Shown here: one piece after another, positions 1 through 7,465 of the stretch
How positions within the stretch are numbered: the stretch's first letter is position 1
Layout: each line of letters begins with the position of its first letter
NCBI GenBank assembly: GCA_903828535.1
Contig: CAIKMN010000003.1
Coordinates: 124,001-188,000, forward strand
Direction: 5' to 3'
DNA from: an uncultured Curvibacter sp.
GTDB taxonomy: Bacteria; Pseudomonadota; Gammaproteobacteria; Burkholderiales; Burkholderiaceae_C
DNA length: 64,000 nt
Translations under genes and position numbers: made by a program
The notes under the pieces: generated by a model
What the model was told of the DNA's origin: nothing
What the model saw: the letters and a program-made list of their open reading frames with translations, nothing else
Database searches by the model: none

Positions 1-270
1 GCTTTGGCGGGCTGCGATTTGTTGACCATTTCGCCCGATCTCTTGGCCCAATTGGCCGACACGCAGAACCAGCCAGAACTGAATCCCGCCTTGACCCTCG
101 CTGCCGCCAAGGCCGTTGCTTTTGAGCGCCTTCATCTCAATGAGGCGGCCTTTCGTTTCGCCTTGAACGAAGACGCCATGGCCACGGAAAAGCTGGCCGA
201 AGGCATTCGCGCGTTTGCGGCCGACGCCATCAAACTAGAAAAATTGATTTTGGACGCCCAAAAGAATTAA
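1..270 (+). CDS. tal: Transaldolase, C-terminal part (cut by window edge)
   Basis: This is the last 89 codons of a transaldolase, open at the left edge and read in the frame starting at base 1. Transaldolase moves a dihydroxyacetone unit between sugar phosphates in the non-oxidative pentose phosphate pathway in the cytoplasm. The visible text matches the end of TalB-type enzymes: [13 protein letters not shown] early on, then the [24 protein letters not shown]-like tail where enterobacterial enzymes have DPMAVDKLAEGIRKF (known family pattern). The catalytic lysine lies upstream and cannot be seen. The gene ends 67 bp before pgi, a functionally related sugar-phosphate gene, so the two may be cotranscribed. 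Confidence 0.9.
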   Translation, partial: ALAGCDLLTISPDLLAQLADTQNQPELNPALTLAAAKAVAFERLHLNEAAFRFALNEDAMATEKLAEGIRAFAADAIKLEKLILDAQKN

Positions 271-337
271 AGACCTTCAATTAAAGCCTTTTAAATCAAA
301 TCCATTCAACAAGCCTCTCAATCAGGAGACCTTTCCC

Positions 338-1978
338 GTGACTGCACCAGAAGCCCCATCGCTGGCCACCCCCCAAAATGCCTTAATGGACTCATTCAGC
401 CGTGGCCCCCGCGCGGATCAAACCCCGGCATGGCAGGCTTTGCAAGCCCATTTTGAGCAAAGTGGGCAAGGTTTTGATTTGCGTGAAGCCTTTGCCGAGC
501 CTGAGCAAGGTCAACAGCGTTTTGACCAGTTCAGCCAGCAAGCGCCGCATATTTTTGCGGATCTGTCTAAGAATTTAGTGGATTCAAAAACAGAGTCTTT
601 GTTGTTTGATTTGGCTCGACAAACTGGTTTGGAGCCCCATCGCCAAGCGATGTTTTCCGGCGAAAAAGTCAATGCGACCGAACAACGTCAAGTCATGCAC
701 TTTTTGCTGCGCAACCCCGAACAAGGCGGCTTTGAAGGCTCGGCACTGAGTGAAGGCCAGCAAGAGGTTCAAACCACCCTCAAAGCCATGCTGGCTTATG
801 CAGAAAGCGTGCGGGCAGACAAATCGTTGACCGACATCGTCAACATCGGCATTGGCGGCTCTGACCTGGGCCCGCAAATGGCGGTGTTGGCGCTGCAAGC
901 GCAGGCCATGCCCGGCAAGCGCTTTCATTTTGTTGCGAACATCGATGGCGACGAGTTGGGTGAGGTTTTGGCTCAAGTCAAGCCCCAAAACACCTTGTTT
1001 TTAATCGCCTCCAAAACCTTTACCACCCGCGAGACCATGACCAACGCCAATACCGCCAAGGCTTGGTTTTTGCGCGAAGGGGCGGCCCAAGGTTTGGGTG
1101 AGGCAGATATTGCCCGGCACTTTGCCGCCTTGACCACGAATGTCCCCGCGGCCAAGGTGTTTGGCATCAGCACTTGTTTTGGTTTCAAAGATTGGGTGGG
1201 GGGGCGCTATTCCATGTGGTCGGCGATTGGCCTGCCCATTGCGATTGCCATTGGCGCCAAAGGGTTTCAAGAACTCTTGGCCGGCGCACACGCCATGGAC
1301 CAGCACTTTGCCACGGCGCCGTTGCAACAAAATTTACCCGTTCGTTTGGCTTTGCTCGACATTTGGTACCGCAATTTCCATGGCTTCTCCAGCCGAAATG
1401 TGGCCCCTTACCAACATGCTTTGAACCGCTTGCCGGCTTATCTGCAGCAATTGGAAATGGAAAGCAACGGCAAGCGGGTCGACATCGAAGGCCGCCCTTT
1501 GCCCTTTTCCACCTCGCCGGTGGTGTGGGGCGAGCCGGGCACCAATGGGCAGCATGCGTTCTTCCAGATGTTGCATCAAGGCACGGATGTGATTCCGGTG
1601 GAGTTCATCGCCTTCAAACAACCCGCCTATGACTTACCCGGCCACCATGCTCAACTGACTGCAAATGCCCTGGCTCAAGCCCAGGCATTGATGGTGGGCA
1701 AGAGCGACGCCGGTGGACACCGCCATTTCACGGGCAACCGACCCAGCACATTCTTGATGCTCGAAAAACTCGACCCTGCGAGCTTGGGCGCTTTGATTGC
1801 ACTCTACGAGCACCGCGTTTTTGTCTCGGGCAGCGTTTGGGGCCTTAACTCCTTTGACCAATGGGGCGTTGAATTGGGTAAGGTCTTGGCGCAAGACATT
1901 GAGCCGCGCTTGGCCTCGGGCGATGCGGCCGGTTTAGACGCCTCCACAGCGGGTTTGTTGGCGCTTTTTAGGGCTTAA
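338..1978 (+). CDS. pgi: Glucose-6-phosphate isomerase
   Basis: Pgi interconverts glucose 6-phosphate and fructose 6-phosphate in the cytoplasm. The 546-residue length is normal for the bacterial long form. Visible motifs are the substrate-binding stretch NIGIGGSDLGPQM near residue 168, the GRYSMWSAIG segment near 290, the ESNGK segment near 374 that carries the catalytic Glu in the family, GTNGQHAFFQ near 400 with the family's catalytic His, and the C-terminal signature GSVWGLNSFDQWGVELGK near 498. The start is GTG at 338, chosen because AGGAG lies at 324-328 with good spacing. It follows the transaldolase gene, so carbon can be shuttled between the pentose phosphate pathway and hexose phosphates. 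Identity is secure. Confidence 0.97.
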   Translation: MTAPEAPSLATPQNALMDSFSRGPRADQTPAWQALQAHFEQSGQGFDLREAFAEPEQGQQRFDQFSQQAPHIFADLSKNLVDSKTESLLFDLARQTGLEPHRQAMFSGEKVNATEQRQVMHFLLRNPEQGGFEGSALSEGQQEVQTTLKAMLAYAESVRADKSLTDIVNIGIGGSDLGPQMAVLALQAQAMPGKRFHFVANIDGDELGEVLAQVKPQNTLFLIASKTFTTRETMTNANTAKAWFLREGAAQGLGEADIARHFAALTTNVPAAKVFGISTCFGFKDWVGGRYSMWSAIGLPIAIAIGAKGFQELLAGAHAMDQHFATAPLQQNLPVRLALLDIWYRNFHGFSSRNVAPYQHALNRLPAYLQQLEMESNGKRVDIEGRPLPFSTSPVVWGEPGTNGQHAFFQMLHQGTDVIPVEFIAFKQPAYDLPGHHAQLTANALAQAQALMVGKSDAGGHRHFTGNRPSTFLMLEKLDPASLGALIALYEHRVFVSGSVWGLNSFDQWGVELGKVLAQDIEPRLASGDAAGLDASTAGLLALFRA

Positions 1979-2009
1979 TAGGGGGCTTCACATCAGGAAG
2001 CCCATCAGC

Positions 2010-2459
2010 ATGCCCATGACGGATTTGAAATCAAGAAGCGCCCCTGGTGACGCCTTGTTGCTGCGCTTTGCGCTTGCTTCAATGCTTTTCATCATGGGCA
2101 TCCCTTGCCACGCACAGTGGGTCAAGGTGACTGAAAACAACATCGGTAATTTTTTTGTCGACCCCAGCGCTGTGGTGATACGCGGGCCGATTCGTGAAGT
2201 GACCGAGATTCACAACCTGAATCAAGTGACGCGCATGTTTAAGTATTTGTCTGTTGTGATTCAAGCCGAATACGACTGCGATAAAAAACGCTACAGAAAC
2301 CGCCACCGCCAAGAGTTTTCAGACCACATGGGCAAAGGAACGCTGATGGCCACTATCGACATGCAGGAAGACTGGAGTGACATTTATCCTTATTCGCCGG
2401 TCGATATGACGATGAAGTTTGTTTGTGCTGAGCGTTCTGATTCGGGTGCCACAAAATAA
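2010..2459 (+). CDS. Small exported protein, surface-adhesin E-like
   Basis: The product has 149 residues. An N-terminal hydrophobic segment (about residues 17-35) ending in CHA-QW looks like a Sec signal peptide, so the mature protein of about 115 residues should be periplasmic or surface-linked. The mature part begins WVKVTENNIGNFFVDP, and contains two cysteines (DCD near residue 90 and a C near the end, FVCA) that could form a disulfide. This layout resembles the small 'surface-adhesin protein E-like' family that is common in Burkholderiales; that is recognition from memory, not a search. No function can be given. It is convergent with fccB. Confidence 0.75.
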   Translation: MPMTDLKSRSAPGDALLLRFALASMLFIMGIPCHAQWVKVTENNIGNFFVDPSAVVIRGPIREVTEIHNLNQVTRMFKYLSVVIQAEYDCDKKRYRNRHRQEFSDHMGKGTLMATIDMQEDWSDIYPYSPVDMTMKFVCAERSDSGATK

Positions 2460-2472
2460 TCAAAAAAGCCCT

Positions 2473-3774
2473 TCAAGCCCCCAACATGTCGGCCCAAATG
2501 TTGTGCGCCCAAGCTTGGGCGTATTGCCCTTCTAGCTCCGTCGGGCCTGTACTCAAGCCGCCCGAGCCCGGTACCACTTTGTAGGTGTTTTCGCTGGCGA
2601 TGTATTCGTGCACGCTGGCGACGTGGATCACCCGTTTGTCATCGACAAAGCTGTAGCAGGTGTTGTTCAACAAGGGGGTTGAATTGACGGGCAAGTCCAT
2701 CAGTTCGCTGACGATGGCGCTGGCGGCCACCTTGGCATGGCTGTTGGCCATGTGACCGCTTTTTGGCATCAAGGGCGCCGACTGAACGGAGTCGCCCAAG
2801 ACATGGACGTCCTTGTGCTCGATGGCGGCGAAGGTTTTGAAATCGACGCCGCACCAGCGTTGGTTGGCCTTGTTGTTGAGGCCCATGGTTTGGGCAATCA
2901 GGCCCGCCCGCATCGGCGGCAAGGCGTTGATGACGTCGGCTTTCACTTCGCCTTGCACCTCAAAGTTCATCCAGTGGCCTGAGCCACTCACCGCCATTAG
3001 TTTGTGCAGGGGTCTGTACTCCACCATGCCGGGATAGGCCTCGGCCCAGACTTTTTTAAACAAAGCGGCTTTGGAGGTGATGTCCGGGTTTTCGTCCAAC
3101 ACCAACACCTTGCTCTTGGGTTTGTGGTTTTTGAAATACCACGCCACTTGGCAAGCCCGCTCGTAAGGTCCCGGTGGGCAGCGGTAGGGCGCTTCAGGGA
3201 TGGTGATGGCGAAAACCCCGCCGTCGGGCATGGCTTCAAGTTGGCGCCGCAACGCCAAGGTTTCAGGTCCGGCTTTCCATGCCTGCAAAATCAAGCCTTG
3301 GTCGTGACTTTCCGACAAGCCTTGCACCTTGTCCATCATGAGTTCCACCCCCGGGGAGACGATCAGCTTGTCATAGCTGACCTGGAGGTAGTTGTCCAGG
3401 CTGATTGTTTTGGCCTGCGTGTCCACGCGCTTCGCGCGGGCTTTGACCACCGTGACACCGTACTTTTTCTGTAGCAAGTCATAGGAGCTGGTCAAGGACG
3501 CCAGGGTCGTGGCGCCAGACAAGACCAAGTTCGATAAGGGGCATGAAATGAATTGAGCGTCGGGCTCGATCAACATGACCTGCACATTTTGGCGGCTCAG
3601 GAGTCGGATGTATTTGGCCGCGGTGGCGCCGCCAAAGCCGCCGCCGATGATCACGACCTGGGCCTTCGCAGCGCCGCTCATGGCCAGGGCGCTAAAGGGG
3701 TGAGCGCCAAGCGCCAGCGATCCACCGGCCCATTTCAAAAAGTCTCGGCGAAGTGATGGGTTTGGGTGCTTCAT
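2473..3774 (-). CDS. fccB: Sulfide dehydrogenase flavoprotein subunit (flavocytochrome c, SoxF/FccB)
   Basis: This is the FAD subunit of flavocytochrome c, which oxidises sulfide or sulfane sulfur in the periplasm and passes electrons to the cytochrome subunit. A Tat signal is visible (SLRRDFLKWAGG, residues 7-18). The FAD-binding GGGFGG lies at 44-49. Cys78 in FISCPLSN matches the cysteine that binds FAD covalently in the Allochromatium enzyme, and Cys199 (YRCPPGPYERA) and Cys373 (NTCYSFVDD) match its redox disulfide; these assignments are by family analogy. Length 433 is normal. The start codon overlaps the fccA stop by four bases (ATGA), so the two subunits are translationally coupled. The pair faces away from soxC. 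Confidence 0.93.
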   Translation of the reverse strand: MKHPNPSLRRDFLKWAGGSLALGAHPFSALAMSGAAKAQVVIIGGGFGGATAAKYIRLLSRQNVQVMLIEPDAQFISCPLSNLVLSGATTLASLTSSYDLLQKKYGVTVVKARAKRVDTQAKTISLDNYLQVSYDKLIVSPGVELMMDKVQGLSESHDQGLILQAWKAGPETLALRRQLEAMPDGGVFAITIPEAPYRCPPGPYERACQVAWYFKNHKPKSKVLVLDENPDITSKAALFKKVWAEAYPGMVEYRPLHKLMAVSGSGHWMNFEVQGEVKADVINALPPMRAGLIAQTMGLNNKANQRWCGVDFKTFAAIEHKDVHVLGDSVQSAPLMPKSGHMANSHAKVAASAIVSELMDLPVNSTPLLNNTCYSFVDDKRVIHVASVHEYIASENTYKVVPGSGGLSTGPTELEGQYAQAWAHNIWADMLGA

Positions 3775-4115
3775 GGTTTGACCGCCGCAAAGTATTGGGC
3801 CAAGGCCTCCAGCTGCTCGTCGCTGTAGCCCTTGGCGATTTGGTGCATGACGGTCGCAGGCCGCTGGCCGGCCTTAAAGGCTTTCAACTGCGCCATCAAG
3901 TCGTCCTGTGGCTTTCCGGCGATGGTTTGGCTGGCATATCCCGGCGCAGAAATCCCTTGAGTGCCATGACAACTCGCGCAGGTTGCGGCCAAGCCCTCGG
4001 TTTTAAGTTGCTCGGCGCTCAAAGGTTGGGCCCCAAGAGGCGATGCATGAAGTAGGCCAATGACCATCACCCCAACAAGGGTTTTGGCGCTGAAAAACAG
4101 GGGGTTCATGCGCAT
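3771..4115 (-). CDS. fccA: Monohaem cytochrome c subunit of flavocytochrome c (SoxE/FccA type)
   Basis: A 114-residue class I c-type cytochrome with a signal peptide (about residues 1-30, ending LGAQP). A single haem site CASCH is at residues 46-50, and Met90 in TVMHQIAKGYS fits the distal ligand. Its place directly before fccB with a 4-bp overlap indicates the electron-accepting partner of the flavoprotein. The Allochromatium subunit is larger and dihaem; the short monohaem form seen here is also known from Sox-linked pairs. There is no strong ribosome site before ATG 4115 or the in-frame ATG at 4109, so the exact start is uncertain. Confidence 0.9.
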   Translation of the reverse strand: MRMNPLFFSAKTLVGVMVIGLLHASPLGAQPLSAEQLKTEGLAATCASCHGTQGISAPGYASQTIAGKPQDDLMAQLKAFKAGQRPATVMHQIAKGYSDEQLEALAQYFAAVKP

Positions 4116-4143
4116 GAATTAAAAATGGATGAAAGTAAAAAAG

Positions 4144-4179
4144 CCAATGAAACCAATGAAATCAATGAAACCAATGGAC
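4144..4179. repeat. Four tandem 9-bp units between fccA and soxC
   Basis: Two exact CCAATGAAA units (4144-4161) are followed by TCAATGAAA and a decayed CCAATGGAC. The array lies in the 155-bp divergent promoter region, about 30 bp from the fccA start. Its copy number could alter spacing of the fccA promoter, which is an inference. Confidence 0.8.
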
Positions 4180-4199
4180 CGAGAGAAAATTACCTTTAA

Positions 4200-4212
4200 A
4201 GTGGTGTCCACT
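4200..4212. promoter_or_regulatory. Short palindrome in the fccA-soxC divergent region
   Basis: AGTGG-TGT-CCACT is a perfect 5-bp inverted repeat with a 3-bp spacer, in the middle of the only intergenic gap between the two sulfur gene sets. It may be part of an operator for a Sox regulator; a 5-bp arm can occur by chance, so support is weak. Confidence 0.3.
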
Positions 4213-4270
4213 CTACAACAGACTCGTTCCCCGCGCTTCCTGTTAATCCCCTAGTTCTCCCTGTTCATGA

Positions 4271-5716
4271 ATGGCCAGTTCAAGCCCTTCATTTTCAAAG
4301 GAAGGCGCAAAGTTTGATAATCCAACCATGAGTTCATTCAAATCATGGCGGCGCGCACCTGAAAATTTTTTGAGCGCGCAGACCCTGGAAGACATCCAGC
4401 GCTCCGGCTTTGATGCGCAACGTCGCGAGCTGGTGGCCAAGGCTTTCTTGGCGGCCACTGGCTCAGCGGCCATGGTGCTCAGCAAGTCGGCGAGTGGCGC
4501 GTCGGCTGCTCAAGAGGTGTTGCCGGCAGGGGCCAGAACCACTGTGAGTGAAGACGACCCGAACATCGTCCAATTGCCACCGCACACCACCCACCTCGGC
4601 AACCCAGTGGCGTTGCGGGGTTATGGCCTGCCTTCGAAATATGAAGGGGCGACATTGCGCCGAGAGTCACCGGGCTTGACCAAGGTGCGAGAGTCATCGG
4701 TGGCGTTCACGCCGCTGCAAAATCTGTTCGGTATCGTGACGCCCAGCGGGCTGCATTTTGAGCGCCACCACTCGGGTTGGTCTGACATCGACCCGAAGCA
4801 CCATCGGCTGATGGTTCACGGCTTGGTCAAAAAACCCAAGGTCTACACCATGGACGACCTCATGCGCTTGCCCAGTGTGTCAAGAATTCACTTTTTGGAG
4901 TGCGGCGCCAACACCTCGATGGAATGGGCCAGTCCTGCTGTGCCCACTGTCCAGTACACACACGGCATGCTCAGTTGCAGTGAATTTACCGGTGTGCCTT
5001 TGTCGGTGCTGTTGGACGACTGTGGTGCCGATCTGAGCCAGGCCCAGGCGGTTTTGGCCGAAGGCGCTGATGGCAGTTCGCTCACCCGCTCGATCCCAAT
5101 GGACCACGCCTTGGACGACGTGTTGGTTGCTTGGGGCATGAACGGTGAAATGCTGCGCCCCGAAAATGGGTATCCTTTGCGCTTGGTCGTCCCGGGCGTG
5201 CAAGGCGTCTCTTGGGTGAAGTGGTTGCGTCGCCTCAAGTTGGGCGACCAAAAATTTGCCACCCGCGATGAATCCATTCATTACGTCGACGCCCTGCCCA
5301 ATGGTCTTTATCGCCAATACAGCGGGATTCAAGAATGCAAGTCGGTGATCACCACACCCTCGGGGGGGCAGCGGCTCATCGAGCACGGTTTTTACAACAT
5401 CACGGGGCTGGCTTGGTCGGGGCGCGGCAAAATCAAAAGGGTCGACGTTTCGGTCGACGGCGGCCGCAACTGGCAAACGGCCGCGCTGCAAGAGCCCGTG
5501 TTGACCAAGTGCTTGACGCGCTTTAACCTGCCTTGGCGCTGGAACGGCGAGCGTTGCATCTTGCAATCGCGCGCCATCGACGAGACCGGTTACGTCCAAC
5601 CCACTTACGCCGCCTTGCGGGCGGTTCGGGGTAGCCAATCGGTTCACCACAACAACGCCATCCAATCTTGGCGGCTCGACGCCACCGGCGAGGTGCTGAA
5701 TGTGCAAGTCGGTTGA
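4271..5716 (+). CDS. soxC: Sulfur (sulfane) dehydrogenase molybdopterin subunit SoxC
   Basis: SoxC is the molybdenum-cofactor subunit of periplasmic Sox(CD)2, which oxidises the sulfane sulfur left on SoxY. A Tat-like export signal is visible (RRELVAKAFLAATG near residues 37-50). The sulfite-oxidase fold follows: HFLECGANTSMEW carries the expected molybdenum-ligand cysteine at residue 211, and the C-terminal dimerisation part contains GLAWSGRGKIKRVDVSVDGG near 375. The start is unsure: ATG 4271 has no clear ribosome site, and ATG 4328 is in frame and would give a protein 19 residues shorter with the signal intact. It is followed directly by soxD, soxY and soxZ. Confidence 0.95.
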   Translation: MASSSPSFSKEGAKFDNPTMSSFKSWRRAPENFLSAQTLEDIQRSGFDAQRRELVAKAFLAATGSAAMVLSKSASGASAAQEVLPAGARTTVSEDDPNIVQLPPHTTHLGNPVALRGYGLPSKYEGATLRRESPGLTKVRESSVAFTPLQNLFGIVTPSGLHFERHHSGWSDIDPKHHRLMVHGLVKKPKVYTMDDLMRLPSVSRIHFLECGANTSMEWASPAVPTVQYTHGMLSCSEFTGVPLSVLLDDCGADLSQAQAVLAEGADGSSLTRSIPMDHALDDVLVAWGMNGEMLRPENGYPLRLVVPGVQGVSWVKWLRRLKLGDQKFATRDESIHYVDALPNGLYRQYSGIQECKSVITTPSGGQRLIEHGFYNITGLAWSGRGKIKRVDVSVDGGRNWQTAALQEPVLTKCLTRFNLPWRWNGERCILQSRAIDETGYVQPTYAALRAVRGSQSVHHNNAIQSWRLDATGEVLNVQVG

Positions 5717-5717
5717 A

Positions 5718-6494
5718 ATGACGCCGCTCATTCGATTCGCCATGGGCTGGATGGTCATGGGTGCGCTGTTGCTCACCTGGAGTTCCCGGCTCGTCGCCCA
5801 AGAGATAAAACCCGACCTCAGCGGTTTGGGCCGAGCGGCCAGGCCGAACGAGTTGGCCGCTTGGAACATCGATGTGCGCGCCGATTTTCAGGGGTTACCG
5901 CCCGGCCATGGCAGCGTGAAAGAGGGGGAGGTGGTTTGGGAGCAAAAGTGCGCGCGCTGTCACGGCAGCTTTGGCGAAAGCCATTCCCACACCAACCCGC
6001 TGCTGGGCGGCATTACCCCCGACGACGTGAAAAAAGGCCGTGTTGCTGCCCAAGCGCCCGACAGCAAGGTGCCGGTTTCAACCCTCATGAAGGTCGCGAC
6101 CGTCTCGACCTTGTGGGACTTTGTTCGGCGCGCCATGCCTTGGGATGCGCCCAAATCCTTGAGCACCAACGAGGTTTACGCCAGCCTCGCCTACCTTTTT
6201 TACCTCGCCGATCTGGTTGAAGCCGACTTTGTGCTGTCAGACAAAACCCTGCCGAAAATTCAAAGCCTGCTCCCCAATCGGTTCGGCATGACACTCGATC
6301 ACGGACTCGGCTCGGTGAATGGCAAACCCGACGTCAACCAGCCAGCCTGCATGAAGGACTGCGTGGTGGACGAACCCAAGGTGAAAGTCATGCCCACCCG
6401 AATGAAGCAAATTCATGGCAACTTGGAAGACCAAATGCGCGACTTCGGCCCCTTCAGAGGCGTGACCTTAGAAACCAAGGCTGCTAAGCCATGA
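5718..6494 (+). CDS. soxD: Sulfur dehydrogenase cytochrome subunit SoxD
   Basis: SoxD is the c-type cytochrome partner of SoxC and takes electrons from sulfane oxidation. A signal peptide spans about residues 5-28 (ending VAQE). One haem motif, CARCH, is at 78-82, and Met140 in RRAMPWDAP is the likely distal ligand. The C-terminal part has CMKDC but no second CXXCH, so this is a monohaem SoxD, whereas the Paracoccus protein carries two haem domains. I chose ATG 5718, one base after the soxC stop; an in-frame ATG at 5700 would overlap soxC and add six residues. The stop overlaps the soxY start (ATGA). Confidence 0.93.
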   Translation: MTPLIRFAMGWMVMGALLLTWSSRLVAQEIKPDLSGLGRAARPNELAAWNIDVRADFQGLPPGHGSVKEGEVVWEQKCARCHGSFGESHSHTNPLLGGITPDDVKKGRVAAQAPDSKVPVSTLMKVATVSTLWDFVRRAMPWDAPKSLSTNEVYASLAYLFYLADLVEADFVLSDKTLPKIQSLLPNRFGMTLDHGLGSVNGKPDVNQPACMKDCVVDEPKVKVMPTRMKQIHGNLEDQMRDFGPFRGVTLETKAAKP

Positions 6495-7033
6495 CCCCCA
6501 GACGACATTGGCTACAAGTGTCTTCCGCTTTGGCGTTGGCCTTGACCAGCGGACTGCTGAAGCCTGAAGACGTTTTCGGTCAAAGCAACACCCCCACCCC
6601 ATCCGCCAAGGACTCTAAAAAACCGGGCATCTTGACCCCTTTGGGCATGGGCCCCTATGAGGCCGAATGGAACGGCAAAATTTACACCGCGCGGCGAGTT
6701 GAGTTCATGATTCGAGCCTTTGGTGACCCCGAGGTTTGGCAAGAAACCGACTTGATCACCGTCAAAGCCCCTGAACTGGTTGAGAACGGCGCGGTGGTGC
6801 CGGTCTCGTTGAACTCGGCGCTAGAGGGCACAGACTTTTTGGCCCTGATCGCGACCTTGAATCCTTACCCGGTTTGCTTGGGTTTTTACGTCTTGCCCGG
6901 CACTTTGCCTGAATACGCGACCCGCATCAAGGTCTCGGAATCGTCCACCTTGGTGGCCTTGGCGCGGGCCAAGGGCAAGTGGTACACCGGCAGCACCGAG
7001 GTGGCTGTCATCGTCGGTGGGTGCCTGCGATGA
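6491..7033 (+). CDS. soxY: Sulfur carrier protein SoxY, atypical C-terminus
   Basis: SoxY carries sulfur intermediates on a cysteine at the tip of a flexible C-terminal arm while SoxAX, SoxB and SoxCD act on them. The protein has 180 residues. It has a Tat-type signal (RRHWLQ at residues 4-9 and a hydrophobic run), and the carrier fold with GLLTPLGMGPYEAEWN-like text before it. The C-terminus reads VAVIVGGCLR with the carrier cysteine at 178. The family norm is GGCG or GGCGG, so Leu-Arg after the cysteine is unusual; the codons are GGT GGG TGC CTG CGA TGA. The start overlaps soxD by four bases and soxZ follows 33 bp later. Confidence 0.9.
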   Translation: MTPRRHWLQVSSALALALTSGLLKPEDVFGQSNTPTPSAKDSKKPGILTPLGMGPYEAEWNGKIYTARRVEFMIRAFGDPEVWQETDLITVKAPELVENGAVVPVSLNSALEGTDFLALIATLNPYPVCLGFYVLPGTLPEYATRIKVSESSTLVALARAKGKWYTGSTEVAVIVGGCLR

Positions 7034-7066
7034 GTCCTTGGTTTGAACCGATGGAGGCCCGCTCCC

Positions 7067-7381
7067 ATGGCTGAACCCATGAAAATTCGCGCGACCCTGA
7101 CCGGTGACACCGTGGAGGTGAAAATTCTCTTTCGTCACCCCATGATCAGCCACCTCCGCTGGACCAGTTCGCTGGGCTCGCTGCCCACTCAAATCATCGA
7201 AACCATCAGTGGCACGTGCAACGGCCGCTTGGTCTTGTTTATGCACTTTGGGTTTTCAGTCTCCCGCGACCCTTTCTTCTCGTTCAAATTCAAAGGCGCT
7301 TCGTTGGGGGATGAAGTGGAAGTGACTTGGTTGGACTCCGACGGAGAAACCCAAACCAACCGCACGCGGGTCGTGGGTTAA
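7067..7381 (+). CDS. soxZ: Sulfur carrier partner SoxZ
   Basis: SoxZ pairs with SoxY to form the SoxYZ carrier complex. It is 104 residues, lacks a signal peptide and is expected to be exported with SoxY. The text MKIRATLTGDTVEVKILFRHPM and the later DPFFSFKFKGA are typical of the family's all-beta fold. I chose ATG 7067 because GGAGG is at 7053-7057 with 9-bp spacing; an upstream TTG at 7043 is in frame but has no such signal. It is the last gene of the soxCDYZ run and is followed by a strong terminator, so soxAXB are not part of this transcript. Confidence 0.95.
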   Translation: MAEPMKIRATLTGDTVEVKILFRHPMISHLRWTSSLGSLPTQIIETISGTCNGRLVLFMHFGFSVSRDPFFSFKFKGASLGDEVEVTWLDSDGETQTNRTRVVG

Positions 7382-7420
7382 AGGGCTGAAGGCCCTCACT
7401 GGGCTCAAAATTCAGCCATA

Positions 7421-7449
7421 AAAAAGGGCTCCGAGAGGAGCCCTTTTTT
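7421..7449. terminator. Bidirectional intrinsic terminator
   Basis: A perfect 7-bp stem GGGCTCC (7426-7432) and GGAGCCC (7437-7443) with a GAGA loop is flanked by an A run on the left and a T run on the right. It can stop soxCDYZ from the left and the molybdenum hydroxylase genes from the right. Confidence 0.92.
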
Positions 7450-7465
7450 GAGTCAAACGCAGCGA

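Noticed and set aside
4880-5869. 329-codon minus-strand open frame opposite soxC-soxD
   Set aside because: It is a shadow of the two sox genes and spans their junction without any family match.
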